Made by a program: the position numbers and the translations under genes
The notes under the pieces: generated by a model
Told to the model about the DNA's origin: nothing
The model's input: only the letters and a program-made list of their open reading frames with translations
Database searches by the model: none
Part shown: positions 33,945 to 43,724 of the stretch, one piece after another
Position numbering within the stretch: position 1 is the first letter of the stretch
Layout: each line of letters opens with the position of its first letter
From: Planctomycetota bacterium
Lineage (GTDB): Bacteria; Planctomycetota; UBA1135; JACQFD01
Length of the DNA stretch: 64,000 bases
Assembly (NCBI GenBank): GCA_016200225.1
Contig: JACQFD010000002.1
Span: 62,001 to 126,000, forward strand
Direction of reading: 5' to 3'

Positions 33945-36146
33945 TTACGATTGGGTTTTCTTCGGTGCGCGCGCCTGCCAGAACAATAATAATCCGAGCA
34001 GACCGAACGCGATCATCGTGGGAATCGAACTCGCGAAGAAATTTGGCATGACCTTTGGTCCGAAGGCGATTAATTGCGGCAGCGCGTTGTCTTCCGTCGG
34101 ATCGAGCACCTTGTCGAAACAGCCCACTTGGAAATCGTATCCAAACTCCGCTCCAAGGCCCAGCAGAGCGGCAATCACGGCGACGATGGCACCTCCGGCG
34201 ATCAGACCGGAACTGTAAAGAGTACCCTCGGTCTCCTCGATGTCGTCCGGCGTTCGTTTATAAATTCTGTCGGCGATCCAACGAACCACGCCGCCGACGA
34301 ATATTGGTAATGTCGAGCTCAATGGCAAATACACGCCAACGGCAAACGTCAGGGCGTGCAATCCTAATAATTCAATAAAGATCGCGATCGCGACGCCGAT
34401 GCCGATGAGTCCCCATGCGAGTTTTTGATCGAGGAGACCGCGGATGAGTGTCGCCATGAGTGCGGCCTGCGGAGCCTCGAACGCATTTCCAATCGCGTCT
34501 CTTCTGTAAAAAACGGCGGCGTGGGATACGGGGTCGACGAGGTAATTGCCGGCTTTTCGAACGCCTTCGACATTCGACAACCAAACAAAATCATACGTTT
34601 TTGTCGTATCCGCGCGAACAGGGGCCGTCGCGCTCTCGGGCTTCCAATTCGTGTGCACTTCCTTCGCGCCGGAGAGGGTGGCTGCATCGACGTTAAAGGG
34701 TTTTTCTAACAATTGATCCGCGGATCGCGACGCGTTCAAGATGATAACGGTAAATCCAACGACAACCGCGGATGTAACGACACCAACTAATAATCCAATT
34801 TGTTGATTCTTTGGGGTTGATCCGACAAGAAAGCCCGTTTTTAGATCTTGAGCCGTCGTACCCGCATTTGAAATTGCAACACAAACGATCGCTCCAATTG
34901 AAAGCGCGAGAACCCAGTAATCCGAGCCTTTCCAGTCGACACCGAGGAATAGTAAACACGTGCCCATGACGACGGCAATCGTCATCCCCGATAACGGGCA
35001 ACTCGACGAGCCCACCATTCCAGTGATACGAGCCGAGACTGCAGAAAAGAGAAAACCAAAAATTACAATTAAAACCGCGCCCAGTACAGGCATGTGGAAT
35101 ATTGGTATTAGCCAAATCAGTCCGACCAATACGATTGTGCCAATTAATACAATTGAAATCGGCGTGTCGCGTTCGGTTCGCGGGACATCGGCGGCAGCCA
35201 CGGCGCGACGGCCGAACATCGCAGCGAGCTGGCCGAACGACGCGCCAATCGATCCAACGATCGACGGGAGCGCGCGAATCAATCCAATAATTCCACCCGC
35301 CGCCACCGCACCGGCGCCAATGTATTTTACGTAATCGTGATAAATATCATAAGCGGACATTTCGCCGATTAGTTTCTTTTCGGCCGGAAAAATCACATGG
35401 CTCGACTCGGCGCCGAAGAATGCAATCATCGGTCCCAATACAAATGAAGCGAGCACGCTCCCGCCGACCATGATGACGCTGGTTTTGAATCCGATAATAT
35501 ATCCAACACCCATCAATTCGGGGCCGCTCTCCATGCCGACCGACGCCCCTTTCATGAATCCAAGTTCGTGTTTGAACGTGCCTTTGAAAATTCCAAATAC
35601 GTTTGTGCAGACTTTATAAAGCGCCCCCGCGCCCAAACCGAGGAAAATCTTGCGCGCGGAGGATTTTCCGGTTTCGCCGGCTTTTAATATTTCCGCGCAC
35701 GCCGTTCCTTCGGGGAATCTTAAGTTTCCGTGTTCTTGTACTATTAAATACCGTCGCAACGGTATCATCATCAATACGCCGAGCAACCCGCCGAGCAGCG
35801 CGATCAGCAGCGTTCGCATCAGATCGAGCGGCGCGTCGAGCAGCACGAGCGCCGGAACTGTAAAAACCACCGCCGAGGCGATCGACTCGCCGGCCGATCC
35901 CACCGTCTGCACCATGTTGTTTTCCAAAATGGTCGAACGGCCGAGTTTTTTCAGCACCGCGATCGACATCACCGCGATCGGCACGGACGCCGACGTCGTG
36001 AGCCCGATCTTTAACGCTAAATATACAGATGCGGCGCCGAAGAGCACGCCCAAAACGGCGCCGAGGAAGACCGCCCGAATGGTTAATTCGGCCGGCGCTT
36101 CCTCGGGCGGTACGTGCGGCCGAAATTGTTCGTTTGATGGAAGCAT
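33945..36146 (-). CDS. OPT-family transporter (second of a tandem pair)
   Basis: 733 residues with about 15 membrane spans. The start EELTIRAVFLGAVLGVLFGAASVYLALKIGLTTSASVPIAV and the element SAGESIASAVVFTVPALV are typical of the prokaryotic oligopeptide-transporter (OPT) family. A GVDWKGSDYW loop and SNAGTTAQDLKTGFLVGSTPKNQQ are also family-like. OPT proteins import oligopeptides or metal chelates by proton symport. The first 22 residues and the last ten are hydrophilic. The middle (about 34700-35200) has a visibly lower GC content than the flanks. It begins 21 bases after the paralogue ending at 36168. Confidence 0.93.
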   Translation of the reverse strand: MLPSNEQFRPHVPPEEAPAELTIRAVFLGAVLGVLFGAASVYLALKIGLTTSASVPIAVMSIAVLKKLGRSTILENNMVQTVGSAGESIASAVVFTVPALVLLDAPLDLMRTLLIALLGGLLGVLMMIPLRRYLIVQEHGNLRFPEGTACAEILKAGETGKSSARKIFLGLGAGALYKVCTNVFGIFKGTFKHELGFMKGASVGMESGPELMGVGYIIGFKTSVIMVGGSVLASFVLGPMIAFFGAESSHVIFPAEKKLIGEMSAYDIYHDYVKYIGAGAVAAGGIIGLIRALPSIVGSIGASFGQLAAMFGRRAVAAADVPRTERDTPISIVLIGTIVLVGLIWLIPIFHMPVLGAVLIVIFGFLFSAVSARITGMVGSSSCPLSGMTIAVVMGTCLLFLGVDWKGSDYWVLALSIGAIVCVAISNAGTTAQDLKTGFLVGSTPKNQQIGLLVGVVTSAVVVGFTVIILNASRSADQLLEKPFNVDAATLSGAKEVHTNWKPESATAPVRADTTKTYDFVWLSNVEGVRKAGNYLVDPVSHAAVFYRRDAIGNAFEAPQAALMATLIRGLLDQKLAWGLIGIGVAIAIFIELLGLHALTFAVGVYLPLSSTLPIFVGGVVRWIADRIYKRTPDDIEETEGTLYSSGLIAGGAIVAVIAALLGLGAEFGYDFQVGCFDKVLDPTEDNALPQLIAFGPKVMPNFFASSIPTMIAFGLLGLLLFWQARAPKKTQS

Positions 36147-36167
36147 ATTCCGACCGTTTTGTTAAAT

Positions 36168-38324
36168 TTACATCATCGCGGACGGCGGCGCCGGTTCATT
36201 CGGATCGCCGGCGTTCCGCATGGGTACGACAATCAGGACGATTGCTAATACTACGAGGACGCCCACGCCGACGAAGTAACTCGGATTCTGTAACAAAGCG
36301 GGCATGGGTCTGTCCGCGACTCCGAATCCCGCTTCGACCAGCCCCATCAGCGCTTCACCCGCGATGAATCCGGACGCGACGAGAATTCCAATATTCGTTA
36401 TTCGCGTCAATTGGGATTCAACTGATTTCTTAATTTGTCTATCTGTTTCATTTACTCTTTCTTTTTCATCCGTAATACCGGCGAGGTCCACCCTGAGCAT
36501 TTCGCGGGCGCGCTTTTCGCTTCTCCTGGTTGCAATCATATCCGAAAGTCCGCGGATCATGCCGCCCACGAAAATCGCGGACGTCGTGCCGAATGGCAGA
36601 TACATGCCGACCGAAACGAGCATCGGACTCTTTACTTGTAAAAGTATCATTGCAAATCCCATGCAAATGCCGACAACCACGAGCGGCCAGGGCATGTCGC
36701 CGCCGACGATGCCTTGCGCGAGAAACGCCATGAGTCCGGCCTGCGGGGCCGAAAGATCCTTGTCGCCGAAGCCGGTGCCGCCTTGTTTAATATTGTTTTG
36801 ATAAAGAAGCATCAACGGGAAGTACATCACCGCCGCGGAAACGACAACCGAGACGAGTTCCACGATCTGTATTGTTCGCGGCGTGCCGCCGAGAATGTAT
36901 CCAACCTTGAAATCTTGTAACAATTCACCGGCGACGGCCGCCGCGACGCAGACGACGGCCGCGACGCCAAGCACCGCGATCACACCGCTGCTGCCCGAAA
37001 CGCCGAGGGCAACCATTAACAATGCGGCGACGATTAATGTTGAAATCGTCAGGCCGGAAATCGGATTGTTCGACGAACCGATCATGCCGACGAGGTAACC
37101 GGACACTGTACAGAAAAAGAAGCCGGCGATTAACATTACGATCGCGGCCGTGATGCCCGCGACGGATCCCGCAAAACTCATATAAAGAGCCGCCATGCCG
37201 ATGAATACAATTCCGATCAGCGCGAAAATTGTTTTCGACGCCATGTAACGCTCCGTGCGCGTCACGGTTTCCGGCGCCGGGGCTTTCGCGCTAAGTTCGC
37301 CGACCGCGCGCTTCAAGCCCGCGCCGATTTTTTCGCGCATACGAAACATCGTGAATCCGGCGCCGACTAACATTCCGCCGACCGCGATCGGCCGGACGAT
37401 GAATTTCCAAACGGCCGTCGCGGTCCCGTCCCAACTCTCGGGAATTCCAACTTTGTCCTTGGGGAGGAATTCATGCAATTGCGGTCCGAGAAAATAAATT
37501 AATAACGGAACGAGCAACCCCCACGCGAGCACCGCGCCCGCGAAGTTTAACGATGCGACGCCGGGACCGATGATATATCCGACGCCGACGTAGGCCGGAC
37601 TGATATCCGGCACCGAAAACTTCGTCACGCCGCCGACGCCGACGGCGTTTGCGCCCTTGGCGGCGCCCAATTTAACCAAACTTTTTCCGTACGATCCCAT
37701 CTCGGCGAAAAAGTCGGCGCTCGCCGCGAACAATTTTAGTTTTCCGGCCATGAAAACCGCGCCGCCGAAAATCATATTGTAAAATAAATATTTTGCCGCG
37801 CCGCTGCCTCGCCGGCCCGCTTTGTGAATTTCAGCGGCGGCGACGGATTCGGGAAACGGTAATGATTTGTCCTCGACCATCGCGCGCCGGACGAGCGATA
37901 CAAACAATACGCCCAGCACCGAGCCGGTGATCATCAATACGGTCGATTTCCAATACGCATCGGCCGGACTGAACGAGGGCCACGCGCCGACCATGACGAA
38001 CGCAGGAATTGTAAAAACCGCGCCCGCGGCCACCGATTCGCCGATCGAACCGGCGGTGCGCGCGAGGTTTTCCTGCAGAATCGATCCGCGGAATAATTTA
38101 AGTACCGCCATGCTGATGACGGCGGCCGGATAGGTCGCGGCAATTGTTTGTCCCGCTTTCAATCCTAAATAAGCATTCGCCGCGCCAAGAATGATCGACA
38201 TGACCAATCCCAACACCACCGTTCCAATGGTGAACTCCTTCATATCCATTCCCACCGGAACGTATGGTTTATGTCCGTTGGAGTCGTTCGAAGACGGTTG
38301 CGACGGGGGGGCGGCGTGAGCCAC
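36168..38324 (-). CDS. OPT-family transporter (first of a tandem pair)
   Basis: 718 residues, same family and layout as the gene after it: EFTIGTVVLGLVMSIILGAANAYLGLKAGQTIAATYPAAV, then RTAGSIGESVAAGAVFTIPAFV, and LLQDFKVGYILGGTPRTIQIVE. About 15 membrane spans. A cytoplasmic charged loop near residue 600 (RRSEKRAREMLRVDLAGITDEKERVNETDR) is absent from the partner. Two OPT genes in a row could act on different ligands or as one hetero-oligomer; the sequence does not decide. The starting residues are Pro/Ser/Asn-rich and probably disordered. Confidence 0.93.
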   Translation of the reverse strand: MAHAAPPSQPSSNDSNGHKPYVPVGMDMKEFTIGTVVLGLVMSIILGAANAYLGLKAGQTIAATYPAAVISMAVLKLFRGSILQENLARTAGSIGESVAAGAVFTIPAFVMVGAWPSFSPADAYWKSTVLMITGSVLGVLFVSLVRRAMVEDKSLPFPESVAAAEIHKAGRRGSGAAKYLFYNMIFGGAVFMAGKLKLFAASADFFAEMGSYGKSLVKLGAAKGANAVGVGGVTKFSVPDISPAYVGVGYIIGPGVASLNFAGAVLAWGLLVPLLIYFLGPQLHEFLPKDKVGIPESWDGTATAVWKFIVRPIAVGGMLVGAGFTMFRMREKIGAGLKRAVGELSAKAPAPETVTRTERYMASKTIFALIGIVFIGMAALYMSFAGSVAGITAAIVMLIAGFFFCTVSGYLVGMIGSSNNPISGLTISTLIVAALLMVALGVSGSSGVIAVLGVAAVVCVAAAVAGELLQDFKVGYILGGTPRTIQIVELVSVVVSAAVMYFPLMLLYQNNIKQGGTGFGDKDLSAPQAGLMAFLAQGIVGGDMPWPLVVVGICMGFAMILLQVKSPMLVSVGMYLPFGTTSAIFVGGMIRGLSDMIATRRSEKRAREMLRVDLAGITDEKERVNETDRQIKKSVESQLTRITNIGILVASGFIAGEALMGLVEAGFGVADRPMPALLQNPSYFVGVGVLVVLAIVLIVVPMRNAGDPNEPAPPSAMM

Positions 38325-38475
38325 GCGTCACCTCAATAGTAAAGAGGGAAACTTAAGAACGTTCGTCCCGCACGGAGCGGGAGTCGCGGAATCCTAACGA
38401 CTTGCGTTCCAAAAAATCCTTCCAACCATTCCGCGCGCGTTCGTCATTGTGCGAAAGGTCGCGGGAGGCGCGTCA

Positions 38476-40122
38476 TCACCGTCGTAAAATCAGGACACTG
38501 TTCCATCCGCCGAAGCCGTCGGGCTGGCGGTTTGGATTCGCGGGATCGGCGATCCATCGGCCGTCGGAAAGTAAAAATTTATATGCGTAATTTCCGGGCG
38601 CGGCGCGCGGACGCTCCAACATCCAGACGCCTTCGCCGACGCGGCGGAACGCGAACGGACGCCAGCCACCGAGCGCGCCGATCCATTCGACGGATGTTAA
38701 TTTTCCGGTCGGATCAAAGTAAAAATAACGAATCGCGTCGCCATCGATTTCGGGCGGCGGCACGTCGGGCATCGGCCCCGCGCGCAACTCGAGCGCGGCG
38801 CGTACGGCGTCCGCCGGTTGCACGACGCCGGCGCCCTGCATCGCGGGTTCGACGCCGCGCAGCGGCCGCGCCGTTTCGCAGAGGATTTTCTTAATATCCT
38901 CGGGCGACAGATCGGGGTTCGCTTCGAGCATTTGCGCCGCCACCGCGGATACGATCGCCGACGCGAACGACGTTCCATCGACGTGTTGATGAAACGGAGT
39001 GATGTATTTTTGTTGTTTCGCGCGATGAAACAATTCGGCGCGAATCGCGTCCGGTTTTCGCAGAACGATGTCGGCCGGAAGCGACAGGCGGTCGAACTGT
39101 TTAGTTATTTCCCGCGCGAGCGCCGCGTCCGGCAGCGCGTCCAATTCATATATCCATTCCGCCTCCGCGGCCTGCGGCGTCCCCTGCACCATCGGCGCCG
39201 GAACCCAGATTGCCGGCGCAAGCACGTCGGGTTTTTGTAACTGATCGAGCGTCGGCCCGTGCGCGCCCGGAAACCACGAACCGTCCGCGTCGCCGCCGCC
39301 AAGATCGTTCACGCCGCCGACGGTGATCGCCTCGGGCGCGCTCGCGGGCGCGACGGGTTTGCGTCCGGGCCGGTTGCCCGCGGCCGCGACGACGACGATT
39401 CCCGACTTGACCGCGCGCGCCGCCATGCGGTCGAGGCGATTTTCCTTCGACGGCGCGGGTTCGTCGCCGCCGACGGATAAATTTACAACTTTTATTTGAT
39501 ATTCCGAATAATGATTCAATACCCATCGCATTCCGCGCAAAACCTCGCGTTCGCCGATTTTTAAACTCTTGTCGCCGATCTTAACAAAAACCAGCCGCGC
39601 CTCCGGAGCGATTCCCGGAAATTTTCCGCCGGCCGTGGAGCCGCTGCCGAAGGCCGCGCCCGCGACCATCGTGCCGTGCCACGATCCGATGTAAGGATCG
39701 GGCGGATTCGCGTCCGCGCGCGCCTGCGCTCCCGACGCGTCGACATATGTAATTATTCGATTCTTCGGTTTTGTAAACTCTGGATGATATACGAAATCGG
39801 AGTCCACGATGGCGACGTTGACGCCCCGGCCCGAAAAATTAGTATCGGATCGCAGACGCGATTGTAATGATAATATTTCGCCGCGGCGTCCGACGCTCTC
39901 CGGAACGACGGATCGCGCACCCGCCGCGTCGTCCGAATTCGCGAGCGCCCACGCGACGCAACGCGGGCACGCGCCCTCCTGCGAAGACCAATCCGGATTG
40001 GCCGCGCGCAGCGATTCGACGACGGCGTTCTCTAATAATCCGGCTTTTTCCAAGATTCTCCGGTCGACGCGTTCGCTACATATAGGACAGGACGCGGCCG
40101 GATTCTCCCGCGGCGCATTCAT
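38476..40122 (-). CDS. Signal-less subtilase with N-terminal Cys pairs and C-terminal CBM48-like domain
   Basis: 548 residues and no signal peptide or membrane span, so probably cytoplasmic. Residues 1-60 hold two CxxC pairs (CPIC at 12-15, CPRC at 52-55), a likely zinc site. Residues 95-440 are a peptidase S8 domain with Asp107 in AIVDSDF, His149 in SWHGTMVAG, Asn250 in AAAGN and Ser385 in GTSFASA. From about 465, YFYFDPTGKLTSVEWIGAL through GNYAYKFLLSDGRWIADPAN is like the E-set glycogen-binding domain (CBM48/AMPK-beta type). The combination suggests a protease directed to glycogen or to glycogen-bound enzymes. It is last in the minus-strand run, 22 bases after the beta-lactamase-like gene. 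Confidence 0.88.
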   Translation of the reverse strand: MNAPRENPAASCPICSERVDRRILEKAGLLENAVVESLRAANPDWSSQEGACPRCVAWALANSDDAAGARSVVPESVGRRGEILSLQSRLRSDTNFSGRGVNVAIVDSDFVYHPEFTKPKNRIITYVDASGAQARADANPPDPYIGSWHGTMVAGAAFGSGSTAGGKFPGIAPEARLVFVKIGDKSLKIGEREVLRGMRWVLNHYSEYQIKVVNLSVGGDEPAPSKENRLDRMAARAVKSGIVVVAAAGNRPGRKPVAPASAPEAITVGGVNDLGGGDADGSWFPGAHGPTLDQLQKPDVLAPAIWVPAPMVQGTPQAAEAEWIYELDALPDAALAREITKQFDRLSLPADIVLRKPDAIRAELFHRAKQQKYITPFHQHVDGTSFASAIVSAVAAQMLEANPDLSPEDIKKILCETARPLRGVEPAMQGAGVVQPADAVRAALELRAGPMPDVPPPEIDGDAIRYFYFDPTGKLTSVEWIGALGGWRPFAFRRVGEGVWMLERPRAAPGNYAYKFLLSDGRWIADPANPNRQPDGFGGWNSVLILRR

Positions 40123-40144
40123 AACAAACGCCTTTTCTTATAGT

Positions 40145-41473
40145 TCATTTCGCGCCCTGCCTGCCGAGCGTTTCGAGGGCGAGCGCCGAGAGCGGCACGA
40201 GCACCTCGGTCTGCACCGCCGTCGACGGATTGTTCCACGTCGCCACGACGGAGTAACGCGCGCCGTCTTTTGTTATGATGACGTGCGTTAAATTTAATAC
40301 TCCGGTTTCCGAGCCGCCTTTGTATCCCGCGTATTGATAATTATCTCTCGAAATGTCGACGCCGAGATTCACGCCGAGGATTTCGCGCGCGGGCGCCGTC
40401 GCGGCAGCATTCGTATGATCGAGAATCCAGCGCATGGCGCGCGCGAGATCGGCCGCCGACGCGAACCATTCGATGCTGTCGATCGCGAGGGGTTTGCCGA
40501 GCATTTGCGATAGATCGACGTCGTCCTTCGAAATCGGCGCGACGTCCTTATCTAACATTTCGCGCCGCGTTTTCCCGTCGGCGGCGATATAACGTTTGCG
40601 CAAATCCCGCTGGCCGCGCCCCTTCAATTTGAATAATTCAAGCGTCGTCGCGACCGGAAGCGATTTTTCGGAATGCAAATTTCCCATTTTAACGAACATC
40701 GATTCGACGCGCTCGCGGCCGAGAAACGTTAATAAATGATCCGTCGCCGTATTGTCGCTTTGAGAAATCATCAGCGTCGCGAGCGTGTGCAGCGTCAGCG
40801 GCGCGCCGGCGGGCCATGTATGTAAAACTCCCGACGGCATCGACATCAGGTTTTTCTTTAATTCGGCGGTTTCGGTCCATTTGTGCTTTCCGTTCGCGAC
40901 GTCCTCGATCAACGCCCCCAGAATATATAATTTGAACGCCGAGCCGATCGCGAGAGGTTCGTCGGCGTTGTGCGACGACACGATTTCCATTTCCGCGGCG
41001 GGATCGGCCGGCAACTTCGCAACAATAAAACCCGACGATCCGCCGAGCGCGTCGAAGCGTTCCGCGTACTCCTTCCAATCCTTCATCTTTAGTATTGGCG
41101 CGCCGACAAAAAGCGTATGGATCCGGTGCGGCGGCGTGGAAGTCACGCCGATGGTCAGCGGCATGAGATGGCCGGATTCGAATTCGATGAAAAACTTTCC
41201 GGAATAGTTATTTTCGAGCGCGCGCGGCGCGACGCCCGCGACTTTTCCAAAAGTAAATGTATCAAAAAGCGTCCGCAACTTCGAAACGGGGACGGCCGCG
41301 AGAAACGCGGGATCGAACGCCTCGGTCGGCACGTCGGCGCCTTTTTCAATGATAGTGCCGACCCATTTCGCGCGTACTGTAACGGGCGGCGCTGTGACCG
41401 GCGCTTCGGTCGTCACCGCCGGCGATTGTAAAATTAAATAAAAAAACAGCGCAATCGCGGCTCGTATTGTCAT
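40145..41473 (-). CDS. Class A beta-lactamase-like serine hydrolase, secreted
   Basis: 442 residues with a signal peptide (MTIRAAIALFFYLILQSPA). The catalytic set is SAFK (Ser178-x-x-Lys181) in LAIGSAFKLYILG, SDN in ISQSDNTATDH and KGG in YKGGSETGV, as in class A beta-lactamases and D,D-peptidases. The N-terminal 150 residues are extra: they include a cystatin- or NTF2-like segment (FDPAFLAAVPVSKLRTLFDTF), such as often precedes these domains. Real beta-lactam hydrolysis is uncertain. It is followed by the subtilase gene after 22 bases. Confidence 0.88.
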   Translation of the reverse strand: MTIRAAIALFFYLILQSPAVTTEAPVTAPPVTVRAKWVGTIIEKGADVPTEAFDPAFLAAVPVSKLRTLFDTFTFGKVAGVAPRALENNYSGKFFIEFESGHLMPLTIGVTSTPPHRIHTLFVGAPILKMKDWKEYAERFDALGGSSGFIVAKLPADPAAEMEIVSSHNADEPLAIGSAFKLYILGALIEDVANGKHKWTETAELKKNLMSMPSGVLHTWPAGAPLTLHTLATLMISQSDNTATDHLLTFLGRERVESMFVKMGNLHSEKSLPVATTLELFKLKGRGQRDLRKRYIAADGKTRREMLDKDVAPISKDDVDLSQMLGKPLAIDSIEWFASAADLARAMRWILDHTNAAATAPAREILGVNLGVDISRDNYQYAGYKGGSETGVLNLTHVIITKDGARYSVVATWNNPSTAVQTEVLVPLSALALETLGRQGAK

Positions 41474-41541
41474 GGTCTGCGATTCTCGTCCGTTTCCGCG
41501 CGGTTTTCATTCGCGGAATTCTCGCGCGCGCGATTATTAGT

Positions 41542-41940
41542 CTAATGCGTCGCTTCGCGCGCGTGATTTCGATTCCAGTTCGGAACGAAAACAACGACGC
41601 TACAGGATCCATCCGGCACCGACTGGCACGCGAGCCGGCTCGTCGGCGTCAAACCGGGCGCCATGTCGACGTAGTCCTGTTCGCGCTCGGTCGCCTCGGG
41701 AATCGATTCGAACCCTTCCTTAATAACGATGTGGCACGTCGAGCAGGCCGCGACGCCGCCGCAGGCGTGATCGATGTCGACGCCGTGCGCGAGGCCGATT
41801 TCAAGAATCGAACCGGGCTGGCCGTGTCGATCGTATGGAATTTTCGACGGATCGACCGCAACTGTAATATTCGCCGGAAGGTACGTCACCGAATAGGGTT
41901 TCTTCGGCGGCGGAGGAGGCGGCGGCGGGAGCGTGGGCAC
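41542..41940 (-). CDS. 2Fe-2S ferredoxin with proline-rich start
   Basis: 132 residues. The cluster ligands are Cys60, Cys66, Cys69 and Cys105 (CGGVAACSTC and RLACQ), the adrenodoxin-type spacing found in bacterial Isc-linked ferredoxins, with the typical STCHIVI and RLACQSVPDG elements. A run of eight prolines at residues 5-12 is unusual for the family and may be a start misassignment, but no nearer ATG exists before the domain. It is an electron carrier in the cytoplasm. No isc gene is nearby; its neighbours are thiD and a beta-lactamase-like gene. Confidence 0.9.
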   Translation of the reverse strand: MPTLPPPPPPPPKKPYSVTYLPANITVAVDPSKIPYDRHGQPGSILEIGLAHGVDIDHACGGVAACSTCHIVIKEGFESIPEATEREQDYVDMAPGLTPTSRLACQSVPDGSCSVVVFVPNWNRNHAREATH

Positions 41941-42008
41941 GCTTTATTTGTAACACATAAAATCGACAGTTCGAACGTTCGGTTGCGCCGCACGCTCACA
42001 AGCGCCGC

Positions 42009-42803
42009 TCACAAACCCAGCGTCGGCCGGCCGCGCCCGAGCGCGAACGCGGCGCGCAGGTCGGCGCGCACGCGCGATCGAGCTTTCGCGATCGCCGTTT
42101 CGAGGTCGTCGCCGAGCGCAAGCCGCGCCGCGATCACGGCCGACAGCGCGCAACCGGTGCCGTGCGCGGAGCCGGCGATGCGCCGCGAGCGAAAAACGCG
42201 CACGCCGCGGCGCGTGACGAGGAGGTCTTCGACAAACGCGCCGTCGCCGTGGCCGCCTTTGATCAACACCGCTCCCGCGCCCATTTGTAATATTAATTTT
42301 CCCGCGCGCGCCGCGCCCTCCCGCGAATGTGAGCAAACACCCGATAACAATTCGGCTTCGTCGAGATTCGGCGTGACGAGCGCCGCGCGCGGAATTAATA
42401 ATTTACCGATCGCGCGCGCGCCCGCGGCGTCGACGAACGCGTAACCGCCGCTCGACGCGACGACCGGATCCACGACGATCGGAACGCGCGCCGGAATCGC
42501 GTCGACGATCGCGCGCACGTGCGCCGCCGACGGAATGAGGCCGGTTTTTACAGATAGAATGTGAATATCGGAAAACAGCGCGCGGAGCTGCGCGCGCAAT
42601 TCGACGACCGGCACCGGCGCGGCGCGCGAAACGCCGCGCGTCGTCTGCGTCGTGACGGCCGTTGCTACAGATAACGGATGCACGCCTTCGCGCGCGAATC
42701 GCAGCGCGTCGGCCGTGATCCCGGCGCCCCCCGTCGGATCGAGACCCGCGATCGTGAGCGCGGTCGCGATTTGATATTTTATATTTCTTCGCGCGGACGG
42801 CAT
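42009..42803 (-). CDS. thiD: Hydroxymethylpyrimidine/phosphomethylpyrimidine kinase
   Basis: 264 residues. TIAGLDPTGGAGITADALRF is the family start, VVDPVVASSGG the conserved middle, and GSAHGTGCALSAVIAARLALG the anion hole with the catalytic aspartate region replaced by Gly/Cys as in ribokinase-fold ThiD. It phosphorylates HMP to HMP-P and then to HMP-PP for thiamine synthesis. It lacks the ThiE fusion seen in some bacteria. It sits ten bases after the isomerase-like gene. No other thiamine gene is in the window. Confidence 0.92.
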   Translation of the reverse strand: MPSARRNIKYQIATALTIAGLDPTGGAGITADALRFAREGVHPLSVATAVTTQTTRGVSRAAPVPVVELRAQLRALFSDIHILSVKTGLIPSAAHVRAIVDAIPARVPIVVDPVVASSGGYAFVDAAGARAIGKLLIPRAALVTPNLDEAELLSGVCSHSREGAARAGKLILQMGAGAVLIKGGHGDGAFVEDLLVTRRGVRVFRSRRIAGSAHGTGCALSAVIAARLALGDDLETAIAKARSRVRADLRAAFALGRGRPTLGL

Positions 42804-42812
42804 TTATTATTA

Positions 42813-43706
42813 TTAATGATCGACGCCCAGCGATTCGACCGCGCGCGCCGCTTCCCGAATCGAACCCGGTCCCGCGCCGACGTCGAGATCGAGGACGCGC
42901 ACGGCCGCGCGTCTTAAATGATCGCGGACCATGATCCAATCGACTTCGCCCTCGCCGGGGACGAGATGCTCGCGAATGCCACGTGCATCGTGCAGATCGC
43001 ATCCGGCCATTTTCGACGCGAACTTCGATAATAAATCGACCGACGCTTCGCAACCGAGCCGCTCGGAGGCGCGCGCGCGGCCGATGTCGAACCAAAGATC
43101 AAGATTCGAAGACTTAACATCGGCCAAAACGTCGTCGAGCCCGGCGGCATTTAACAATTCGTGCGGACGTCCGGCCGGCGGAATTGCAAAATACGCATCC
43201 GCATGCGCGCGAGTGATCGCGTGCAGCGAACGGCAGTATTGTTCGAGATGCCGCTCGCGGTTCCGATTGGTTAATATACGGATTTCCTCGAGCGCTTCGC
43301 CGCCCGCCTCGCCGCGGTCGACGCGCCCTTCGAGGTGCCGGACGCGCTCGTCGAGACCCGGGCCCTCCGCGAACGCGCCGCACAGGACGATCGTTTTACA
43401 ATAAATCGCCCGCGCGAACGCGACGTGATCGAAAGCGGACTTCACCGCGCGCGCCCGCCGCCCCTCGTCGAGCGACGCGAGTTCCTCCGCGATGCGCCGC
43501 GGACCCGTCCGCGCTTCGAGACATCCGGATTTAATACATACAATTTGAACGCCGGTTTTCGCGGCCGCGCCGCCGAGATCGCCGGGTCGGGGCGCGACGT
43601 CGTGGGACGAAACGGCGAGGCCGCGGAATTGTAGTTGCGCCGCCTCGCGGCACAGTTCCTCGATGGAACCGCGCGGCGGCAGCGATCGCGTGCTCAATGC
43701 AAGCAT
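42813..43706 (-). CDS. TIM-barrel sugar phosphate isomerase/epimerase-like protein
   Basis: 297 residues of xylose-isomerase-like TIM-barrel type. FRGLAVSSHDV, GVQIVCIKSGC, LDLWFDIGRARA and VDWIMVRDHLRRAAVRVLDLDVG match the barrel strands. Metal ligands in this family are usually Glu, Asp and His on these strands; Asp in WFDIGRA and His in CDLHDARG are candidates. Substrate unknown. It is between purB (18-base gap) and thiD (nine-base gap) in the minus-strand run. Confidence 0.8.
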   Translation of the reverse strand: MLALSTRSLPPRGSIEELCREAAQLQFRGLAVSSHDVAPRPGDLGGAAAKTGVQIVCIKSGCLEARTGPRRIAEELASLDEGRRARAVKSAFDHVAFARAIYCKTIVLCGAFAEGPGLDERVRHLEGRVDRGEAGGEALEEIRILTNRNRERHLEQYCRSLHAITRAHADAYFAIPPAGRPHELLNAAGLDDVLADVKSSNLDLWFDIGRARASERLGCEASVDLLSKFASKMAGCDLHDARGIREHLVPGEGEVDWIMVRDHLRRAAVRVLDLDVGAGPGSIREAARAVESLGVDH

Positions 43707-43724
43707 TTATTATTTTTGTTATAT

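Noticed and set aside
40145-41473. True antibiotic-resistance beta-lactamase
   Set aside because: The active-site motifs are present, but the protein is much longer than class A enzymes and the motif set is shared with D,D-peptidases and other hydrolases. The same holds for the class C-type protein at 19170.
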